In this document: piece after piece, positions 6,678 to 12,381 of the stretch
Position numbering within the stretch: the first letter of the stretch is position 1
Layout: every line of letters begins with the position of its first letter
Assembly: GCA_964568355.1 (NCBI GenBank)
Contig: CAZMRK010000080.1
Coordinates: 1 to 12,381, forward strand
DNA from: JAJPJX01 sp964568355
GTDB lineage: Bacteria; Acidobacteriota; Terriglobia; Bryobacterales; Bryobacteraceae
Direction: 5' to 3'
DNA: 12,381 nucleotides
Translations under genes and position numbers: made by a program
Notes under the pieces: generated by a model
Database searches by the model: none
Told to the model about the DNA's origin: nothing
What the model saw: the letters and a program-made list of their open reading frames with translations, nothing else

Positions 6678-9080
6678 ATGTCCCTCCAGGAATTGCGTTA
6701 CGCGGTGCGGTCGCTTGCGCGCGTTCCCGGCCTGACCGCGATCTCGATTCTCACCGTGGCATTGGGGGTCGGCGCGGGAAGCGCGCTGTTTGGCGTCGTG
6801 AAGGCGGTCCTGCTCAACCCGCTGCCGTATCCCGAACCAGACCGCCTGGCGTGGCTGGCTGAAGTCAACGACCACGGGAGCCCCGTACACGTGGGCTTCC
6901 AGAACTTTCTGGATTGGCAAAGCGCGAATCGGAGTTTCTCCGTCCTGGGGGCGTATGAGGAAGGCCCCGCGGTCGTTTCCGGCAGCGACCTTCCGCAGCG
7001 CACGTTCGGCGCCGCCGTGACGGAGGATTTCTTTCGTGTGTTGAGCACGGATGCCATCCTCGGCCGGACCTTCTCGCACGAGGAACAGGTGATCGGCGGA
7101 CCTCCCGTGGCGATGATCGGATACGACCTCTGGCAGAGGGCCTTCGGAGGCAGCCGGTCCATTCTGGGGCGGACCATTCACGTTTTCGGCAAGGCTCCGG
7201 TGGTGGTTGGCATCATGCCACCGCGATTCCGCTATCCCGAAAAGGCTGAACTGTGGCTGCCGGGCACCGCATTCGGCGACCCCGGGTATGGTATTCGCAC
7301 GGCCCATAACTGGCGGGTCGTAGGCCGGCTGAAGCCCGGAGTTCCAATCGAGCAGGCGCAGGCGGAGATCGGCGCGATGGAACGAGCGATCAAGCAACAG
7401 TACCCGTCGCCATTTCAAGGGAAAGATGCGATCGTCATCTCGCTTTCGTCGCACATCGCCGGAGAGGTCCGGCGCCCGCTGCTGTTGCTGTTCGGCGCGG
7501 TTGGCTTTCTGCTGCTGATCGTCTGCGTGAACGTTGCCAATCTGCTGCTGGTGCGGGTGGCCGCGCGGGCCAGGGAGTTGGCGGTTCGTACGGCGCTGGG
7601 CGCGGGACGAGGCGATCTGATTCGCCAGATGTTCACGGAAAGCCTCGTGCTGGCGGCCGCAGGCGGACTTTGTGGAGTGCTGCTGGCGAGCTGGTCGATG
7701 GAGTTGCTGCGGGTGCTGCTGCCTGTCGACATGCCGCGGGCGGGAGAGATCTCGATCGATACCGGTGTAATTGGTTTTTCACTGGCAGTTTCTGCCGCGT
7801 CAGGGCTGATATTCGGGATCCTGCCCGCGTGGCGTGCCTCTGCGATCAACGTAAATGATGCATTGAAGGCCGGATCCCGCTCGGCTACGGCCGGCAGGCA
7901 TCCCCAACGCGCGCAGGCAGCGCTGGTGATTTCCGAAGCCTGCCTTTCCCTGATCCTGGTAGTGGGCGCCGGTCTGCTGGTCCGCACATTCTGGAACCTG
8001 CGCTCGGTCCACCCCGGATTCCGCCCGGACCATGTGCTGGCCGCCGATACCGACTTCGAACGTCATGGGGATGAGGACCTGATCCCGAAATACCGCCAAT
8101 TGCTCGAACGCGTGAGAGCCATCCCGGGTGTGGAAGCGGCGGCAACCACCCGCAGCGTGCCGGTCGAATCCGGCGCGCCGGACGGCCACTTTTCTATCGA
8201 AAATCGCGAGGGCGAGACCGGCAATGCTGCCGCGAACTACAGCGTAATCAGTCCTGGCTATTTGAAAACGCTTCGCATCCCGCTGCTGCGCGGCCGGGAT
8301 TTCACGGACCAGGATACCGGGAAGAGCCAGCCGGTGGCGATGATCAGTTCGGAGATGGCGCGTGTATACTTCCCGGGCCGCGACCCTTTGGGCCAGCGCA
8401 TCCGGTTCGATTCGTTCAGCCCGGAGCCGCACTGGCTGACCATTGTGGGCATAACAGGCGACATTCGGGAGGACGGGCTTACCAAACCGTCATTTCCGCA
8501 GGCGTACACCTGCTACACCCAACAGCAATCGGGTGCGATGCTGAACGGGGGAACACTGATGGTGCGGACGGCGCTACCGCCGGCCGCCATCGCGAGCGCC
8601 GTGCGCGTGCACATCCGGGCGGTGAATCCAGGGGCGGCTCCGAGCATTCGCACGATGGATTCGGTGCTGGCAAGCTCACTTTCGAAGCAGCGTTTCCAGA
8701 TGGAGGTTCTCGGCGGGTTCGCGGTCCTGGCGCTTTTGCTGGCGACGGTCGGGCTTTACGGCGTGTTATCCCACATGGTGACTGCCAATCGATCGCAGAT
8801 CGGCATCCGTCTGGCGCTTGGCGCGCCCCGTGCGCTGATTTTTCGGATGGTCGCGGGCCGCGCATTGAAACTTGCGGGAGTCGGTGTGGCCGCGGGCATC
8901 TTGGGCTGCATGGCGTTGCGGCAGGTTCTGGCGGCAACGCTGTTTGGGGTCGGGCCGAATGATCCGGCGACGCTGGCCGGCGCCATCGCCGTGCTGCTTG
9001 CCGCCGCACTGGCCGCGGCGTGGATCCCGGCGCGGCGCGCGACCAGGGTCGATGTCATGGCTACGATCCGGGAGGAGTAG
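6678..9080 (+). CDS. ADOP-family ABC transporter permease (duplicated MacB/FtsX)
   Basis: The 800-residue product matches acidobacterial duplicated orphan permeases. It starts with MSLQELRYAVRSLARVPG, the family N-terminus. A first membrane helix covers about 19-46, then a MacB-type periplasmic domain about 50-260. The first FtsX block spans about 265-390, with the RARELAVRTALGAGRGDL signature at 297-314. A helix follows at about 415-435, then a second periplasmic domain about 440-670. The second FtsX block covers about 675-785, with NRSQIGIRLALGAPRALI at 704-721. MacB-like permeases work with a separate ATPase in export or mechanotransmission across the envelope. No ATPase gene lies in this window, hence 'orphan'. 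The frame also allows GTG 6666, but ATG 6678 fits the family. There is no good Shine-Dalgarno for either. The substrate is unknown. Confidence 0.93.
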   Translation: MSLQELRYAVRSLARVPGLTAISILTVALGVGAGSALFGVVKAVLLNPLPYPEPDRLAWLAEVNDHGSPVHVGFQNFLDWQSANRSFSVLGAYEEGPAVVSGSDLPQRTFGAAVTEDFFRVLSTDAILGRTFSHEEQVIGGPPVAMIGYDLWQRAFGGSRSILGRTIHVFGKAPVVVGIMPPRFRYPEKAELWLPGTAFGDPGYGIRTAHNWRVVGRLKPGVPIEQAQAEIGAMERAIKQQYPSPFQGKDAIVISLSSHIAGEVRRPLLLLFGAVGFLLLIVCVNVANLLLVRVAARARELAVRTALGAGRGDLIRQMFTESLVLAAAGGLCGVLLASWSMELLRVLLPVDMPRAGEISIDTGVIGFSLAVSAASGLIFGILPAWRASAINVNDALKAGSRSATAGRHPQRAQAALVISEACLSLILVVGAGLLVRTFWNLRSVHPGFRPDHVLAADTDFERHGDEDLIPKYRQLLERVRAIPGVEAAATTRSVPVESGAPDGHFSIENREGETGNAAANYSVISPGYLKTLRIPLLRGRDFTDQDTGKSQPVAMISSEMARVYFPGRDPLGQRIRFDSFSPEPHWLTIVGITGDIREDGLTKPSFPQAYTCYTQQQSGAMLNGGTLMVRTALPPAAIASAVRVHIRAVNPGAAPSIRTMDSVLASSLSKQRFQMEVLGGFAVLALLLATVGLYGVLSHMVTANRSQIGIRLALGAPRALIFRMVAGRALKLAGVGVAAGILGCMALRQVLAATLFGVGPNDPATLAGAIAVLLAAALAAAWIPARRATRVDVMATIREE

Positions 9081-9189
9081 CTCGTGCGGCAGCGGTTTGT
9101 CCGCTTGCTGTCGCGCGCGGTTCAAAGGTAGCACCGAGCCGCGACGGTCAAGGGCGCGGAGTTTGGCCGTCGAAGCACAGGGCAACAGC

Positions 9190-10608
9190 CTACCGCACTC
9201 CGCTGAACCTCCAATGAGACGATTGCCAGCGAAGCCCCACGTTCACGGAATTGGTCGTCGACCGGAACGGCGGCAGAGGCCCTTTTTCGAAGCTGACAAA
9301 GACACCGTAAGCGCCCCATGGCCCGGCGGAGGCCAGTGTCCATTGCGCCGTGTTTTTCATGTAGTGGACCAGGTCCCGATTCCGCTCGCCGCGAATATAA
9401 ATTGTCTGCGTGGTGGAGAACGAGAGGCGCCCGTTGAAATCAATGCCGGCATCACCGCCGAAATAGCCTCGTGTGAATGCACCAGGCGCGGTCTCGACCG
9501 GCGAAGTCCGCCCTCGCAAGTACGACGTTCCCTCTTCGAAGCCAAGGAATGGCGATAGCGTCCGGCCGATCTTCTCGCCGACCGTGCGCCGGCGGCCGGT
9601 TCCCTTCAACCATTTCGGATCCACTACCACGCGATTGGCTTTGCCCCAAACAGGCCGAAGCTCGGCTACGAATTTCGGCTCGATCAGCTTGAAATCGCGA
9701 TCGGAGGCGCTCTTGAAGGACAGAATGAGCCGGATCAGATTGTCGCTGATCGCGCCCTGAGCGTTCCGGAGGTACCAGCGGAGCTCGTATTCCGGCCCCA
9801 TCACAATCCGATTCTGCGAGAGCGTGTCCCTGGTGATTCGCTGGTTTGAGGCGTGAGCCTCCAGGGCGAATGGGGTAAAGAATGTTACGAAGCTGCTGCC
9901 GAGATCGCGGTAGCTCAACTTCCTCAATTTCAGTATGGGCGCGAAAAACAGGTCTCCGGCCGCTTTGGTGGTTCGCGACCGCACGGCGGCTCCGCCAGCC
10001 GTTGTATCCTGCACCGAGGACAGCAGCACTCCCGCCAGATCCAGTTCGCGGACGAAGCCTTTGGCCGACGGAGTGCTGCTGGTAAGCGCCGGAGCCACCT
10101 GGGGGCCGGCCAGGCTGGAATTGGTTACCGCTTCGCCCAGGTCGGAGGGTACCGGCAGACCGGGCGGCGAGAGGAATCCGAGCTTGGCATCGAGGCTCCC
10201 GGCCGGGAGCGGCTCGTGGAGAGCCAGACAGACCTTCAAGAGCCGCGGAGGCGTGAAGGGGGCATCCGGCTTCCGGGGGTTGGGCGTCCAGTCTTCGATG
10301 CCGCCGCCGAGTATCTCAAACTGGTCCACCACGATTATTTTTCGATCCTCATCCACGGCCTGCACGCTGAAGGGAAGCATGGCGGCCGGGCGCGCGCCGG
10401 AGATCGCCTGGAACCATTTCCAGATCTCCACCAGGCGCTGCTGGACAGCGGGTGAGAAGTCCGATGCTTTCTCTACTTGAAATGTCACGGCCACGCTTTT
10501 CGAGCCGGGGCAGCCGGGGGAATTGGTGGAGAGGGATGCTTTCACAGGCGCGGCGGCACGCAGGCAGACCGCCGGAATCATCAGCGCCAGAATCAGCTTC
10601 CTGTGCAT
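9190..10608 (-). CDS. Secreted protein of unknown function, possible beta-barrel C-terminus
   Basis: I do not recognise this 472-residue protein. The ATG at 10608 was chosen because it begins a Sec signal peptide (MHRKLILALMIPAVCLRAAA). The frame extends to 10662, but that start would put 18 hydrophilic residues before the signal and would overlap the upstream gene. The N-terminal region has a VAVTFQVEKASDF segment and a helix QQRLVEIWKWFQ near 56-67. Residues 270-472 show alternating polar/aromatic strands (for example YELRWYL, FVAELRPVW, FNGRLSFSTTQTIYIRG, NVGLRWQSSHWRF), compatible with an outer-membrane barrel. A GGGAG-type site (10624-10628, minus strand) precedes the start at a long spacing of 15 bases. 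The gene lies 19 bases after a small gene on the same strand and converges with the permease gene. Confidence 0.7.
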   Translation of the reverse strand: MHRKLILALMIPAVCLRAAAPVKASLSTNSPGCPGSKSVAVTFQVEKASDFSPAVQQRLVEIWKWFQAISGARPAAMLPFSVQAVDEDRKIIVVDQFEILGGGIEDWTPNPRKPDAPFTPPRLLKVCLALHEPLPAGSLDAKLGFLSPPGLPVPSDLGEAVTNSSLAGPQVAPALTSSTPSAKGFVRELDLAGVLLSSVQDTTAGGAAVRSRTTKAAGDLFFAPILKLRKLSYRDLGSSFVTFFTPFALEAHASNQRITRDTLSQNRIVMGPEYELRWYLRNAQGAISDNLIRLILSFKSASDRDFKLIEPKFVAELRPVWGKANRVVVDPKWLKGTGRRRTVGEKIGRTLSPFLGFEEGTSYLRGRTSPVETAPGAFTRGYFGGDAGIDFNGRLSFSTTQTIYIRGERNRDLVHYMKNTAQWTLASAGPWGAYGVFVSFEKGPLPPFRSTTNSVNVGLRWQSSHWRFSGVR

Positions 10609-10627
10609 ATGGAGTGGCAGGACTCCC

Positions 10628-10936
10628 TCATCCGCGCGGCCTGGAAATGGCGTAGGTATCAAAGACCTGCACCGCCACGGAACCGGCTTCCTGGTCCAGG
10701 GTGATGGAGTTCAAGAATTGGCCCAGGATTGCGGTACTTAATTCCCGGTGATCCTCTTCGAGCATCGGGAGCAACGTATCCCGCGCGGAAAAGGCAGCAA
10801 GATTCTGATCGCTGCTGAAAAAGAATGCAAGCCTGGCTGCACTCCAGTTGTCACCCAGCACGGCCATCTTGGACGGCTGCATTCTTCCCAATGTTGCCCG
10901 ATAGCGGGATCGGGCGTCTTCCGGCGTGAACCTCAT
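10628..10936 (-). CDS. Small protein of unknown function
   Basis: The 102-residue product is not recognised. It has no signal peptide or membrane segment. The N-terminal third is basic and helical (MRFTPEDARSRYRATLGRMQ). The centre has a hydrophobic RLAFFFSSDQN patch, followed by an acidic helix LLPMLEEDHREL and a beta-like ending AVQVFDTYAISRPRG. A good ribosome site, GGAGAG, lies 8 bases before the ATG at 10936, which supports this as a real gene. It sits 19 bases upstream of the secreted-protein gene on the same strand and is likely co-transcribed with it, so a role linked to that protein is possible. The protein could be a cytosolic adaptor, but no family evidence supports any function. 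Confidence 0.55.
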   Translation of the reverse strand: MRFTPEDARSRYRATLGRMQPSKMAVLGDNWSAARLAFFFSSDQNLAAFSARDTLLPMLEEDHRELSTAILGQFLNSITLDQEAGSVAVQVFDTYAISRPRG

Positions 10937-11220
10937 CTTCGAATCTCTCCGTTACGATGGACGAACCCAAACGTGCTGCCTGAATGTTCTGAATGCGTCG
11001 AGAATCCCGAATCACTATATGCTCTGCGCGTTCGGTATCGCAGTACTATACGTTGTGAATCGCTCCCATGCGTCAAGCTTGGTCTGTAACTTATTTGTTG
11101 ATTCTGGCGAAGGCGGACAAGGAAGAGGTGCAGCGCTTTTAATCGCGCTCCCGGGCGTTGCGGAAGCTATGCAGATGAACCGCGTTTGGGCTGCGCGCGG
11201 CCCGATGTAGGCCAGGACGA

Positions 11221-11775
11221 CTATCGGGGAGCTTCCTTGAGCTCCGAAATCGAACGTGCAAACAGGGCAGCCAGATCGCGGGAGGGCAGGTCCGGAAAAT
11301 CATATCCGCACAGGATGATCCCGCTCGACAGCAGGCCGGAAGCGTCATGGCTTTCGTAATGCGAGATGAATTCGAAGGGGCGCAACTCGGCGGCCCCCCT
11401 GGTAATGCCGTAGCGGACCGGTTCCAGGCGATCTTCCGCCACCCAGACCGCGGCATTCGGACGCAGTCACATGATGCGCCATGCCGTGTACCTCCAATCA
11501 CAATTGGGAGTGCCTCCGACATGCGCCAGATCGATACGAACGCCGCGCATCAGGCTCGGCGTCGCCGTGCGGTCCTCCACGATCACCGCGGTGAAGGTCG
11601 CCTGGGAATAACGGGTTTCCAGGCGGCCGATGTGTCGTGACCAGATCACCGCTGCCGTGGGTCGCGCGGCGAAGGCCTCCAGAGGCGATGGCGCAAGTTC
11701 CTTCGGTTGTTCCCCCGCGGCGGCGCACCAAAGGCCGCAGAAAACCGACAGAGAGAAGAGCCGTACATTCTTCAT
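11221..11775 (-). pseudogene. Secreted protein of unknown function, interrupted by in-frame TGA
   Basis: From ATG 11775 the frame encodes a Sec signal peptide (MKNVRLFSLSVFCGLWCAAA, probable cut near AAA-GE) and continues for 102 residues to TGA at 11469-11467. The same frame reopens at once and runs 81 more codons to TAG 11223-11221, with protein-like sequence: LRPNAAVWVAEDRLEPVRYG, then a beta-rich stretch with FEFISHYES, IILCGYDFPDLP and a final helix LAALFARSISELKEAP. Together the two halves would be a 184-codon gene, suggesting a single nonsense change. An AGGAGA ribosome site (11784-11789, minus strand) stands at ideal spacing before the ATG. The family is not recognised. Alternatives are a sequencing error, or two separate short genes, the second using a GTG near 11442 without an obvious ribosome site. 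Confidence 0.6.
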
Positions 11776-11783
11776 CGGGCCAG

Positions 11784-11789
11784 TCTCCT
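11784..11789 (-). promoter_or_regulatory. Ribosome binding site for the interrupted secreted-protein gene
   Basis: Read on the minus strand, AGGAGA lies 8 bases before the ATG at 11775. This supports that start and implies the 5' part of the gene is, or was until recently, translated. Confidence 0.6.
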
Positions 11790-11842
11790 GCGGAGATTAG
11801 ATCACAGCCAAACCGTCCCGGCAAACGCCTATCCTGGATACA

Positions 11843-12313
11843 GTGGACCGGCAGCGTTCCCTTCCGCGGGAGGTTGGGCAAACTCTGGTGGGTTGGTTTG
11901 CCGCACAGGTGAAGATCGTGGCCATCCTGACGGGAATCTACGCGGCCGGCTTTGCGATTTCTCGCGTTCCCTGGTGGTTTGTGGTGGCCGTCGTCTGCGG
12001 GTTGCTGAACTTCATCCCGTTTGCCGGTCCCGCTATCGCGCTCGTCCTTGTCCTGCTGGTCACCTGGCTCGCCAGGCAGGATATGATTCCCGTGCTGGGA
12101 GCGCTCGTCACTTACGTGGTGGCGCAGGGGTTCGAGGGCTTCTATCTGACTCCGAAGATTATGGGCAGCCGGCTCGGATTGCCGCCGTGGCTTGTGTTTG
12201 TCGCGATCCTGGCGGGCGGATTCCTGTTCGGGCCGCTGGGCGTGTTGTTTGCGGCTCCGGTGGCGGCCGTGGCCGCGATTTTGTGGCGGCGCGGCCGGCG
12301 CACGAACGCCTAG
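11843..12313 (+). CDS. AI-2E/PerM-family membrane protein, N-terminally shortened
   Basis: The 156 residues match the C-terminal half of AI-2E family transporters (UPF0118), which normally have about 350 residues. Hydrophobic segments lie at about 24-41, 44-77, 82-97 and 116-148. Family motifs are present: NFIPFAGP 56-63 and EGFYLTPKIMGSRLG 98-112 (the usual EGxxLTPKIMG), then LAGGFLFGPLGVLFAAPVAA. The first half, with its two to four membrane helices and soluble domain, is missing. The start given is GTG 11843, which has no visible Shine-Dalgarno. The frame is open only back to a TAG at 11798-11800, and that short upstream stretch (ILDTVDRQ) looks like more of the family's pre-RGQ region. 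This suggests a 5' deletion and a probable remnant. A genuine short family member remains possible. Members export or import small molecules; the substrate here is unknown. Confidence 0.7.
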   Translation: MDRQRSLPREVGQTLVGWFAAQVKIVAILTGIYAAGFAISRVPWWFVVAVVCGLLNFIPFAGPAIALVLVLLVTWLARQDMIPVLGALVTYVVAQGFEGFYLTPKIMGSRLGLPPWLVFVAILAGGFLFGPLGVLFAAPVAAVAAILWRRGRRTNA

Positions 12314-12381
12314 TACTACTGTGTTATAGAGTGGGGTGGGCTTTGGCCTGCGCGCCGGTTTTAATTGCCGGACTGAAAGTC

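Noticed and set aside
6645..7454. Antisense open frame opposite the start of the ADOP permease
   Set aside because: The composition is Arg/His-rich with no recognisable domain, while the plus strand encodes clear permease sequence throughout.
9085..9115. GC-rich imperfect hairpin in the convergent gap between the permease and the minus-strand gene
   Set aside because: The stem is interrupted by a bulge (GCGG/CCGC plus CAG/CTG) and no T-tract follows on either strand, so a terminator call is not supported.
11045..11076. Minus-strand TTGACG / TATAGT as a promoter for the small-protein gene
   Set aside because: The spacer is 20 bases, too long for a standard promoter, and the site is over 100 bases from the ATG.
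11467..11469. Selenocysteine reading of the in-frame TGA
   Set aside because: No SECIS-like hairpin is evident just downstream, the TGA context has no Cys-homologue support, and no selenoprotein family is recognisable. A nonsense change is simpler.
11139..11522. Minus-strand open frame of 127 codons overlapping the interrupted secreted-protein gene
   Set aside because: It is Arg/Ser/Pro-rich shadow sequence. The other frame has a signal peptide, a ribosome site and protein-like composition on both sides of the TGA.

Overview
The window reads as chromosomal DNA from a GC-rich soil-type bacterium. It is most likely an acidobacterium of the Solibacter/Bryobacter kind. The inference rests on an 800-residue orphan MacB/FtsX-type permease of the 'ADOP' class, which is characteristic of Acidobacteria, a membrane-anchored Ser/Thr kinase with a Pro/Ala-rich stalk and PEGA domains, and several exported proteins of unknown role. 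This placement is an inference from gene content, not from a marker gene. No rRNA, tRNA, CRISPR array, insertion sequence or phage gene is visible.

Layout, left to right. (1) Positions 1-433 hold the tail of a ParD-like antitoxin, whose stop overlaps by one base the GTG start of a ParE/RelE-type toxin. The toxin is broken by a +1 frameshift near 325-328. (2) Positions 515-4307 hold a plus-strand pair. The first gene encodes a Tat-type exported protein with two tandem metallo-beta-lactamase (MBL) domains and a C-terminal beta-sandwich. After 22 bases comes a PknB-like receptor kinase with two predicted periplasmic PEGA domains. (3) A good sigma70-type promoter precedes a secreted esterase-like phytase-family protein (4455-5870). 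(4) A RidA/YjgF-family protein with an export-type leader (6021-6584) is followed by the large ADOP permease (6678-9080). (5) On the minus strand, converging on the permease, lie a 102-residue protein of unknown function and a 472-residue secreted protein, 19 bases apart and probably co-transcribed. (6) On the minus strand at 11221-11775 there is a secreted-protein gene interrupted by one in-frame TGA. Divergent from it, on the plus strand, is the C-terminal half of an AI-2E/PerM family membrane protein.

The main theme is the cell envelope: nearly every intact product is exported or membrane-bound. The most coherent candidate system is the MBL/kinase pair, where a double-headed exported metallohydrolase sits next to a kinase with an extracytoplasmic sensor-like region. 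A functional link is suggested only by gene order and spacing. Three genes (ParE, the 11221-11775 protein and the AI-2E protein) look broken or shortened, so both ends of the window appear to be decaying or recently rearranged. I see no clearly complete, previously undescribed multi-gene system.
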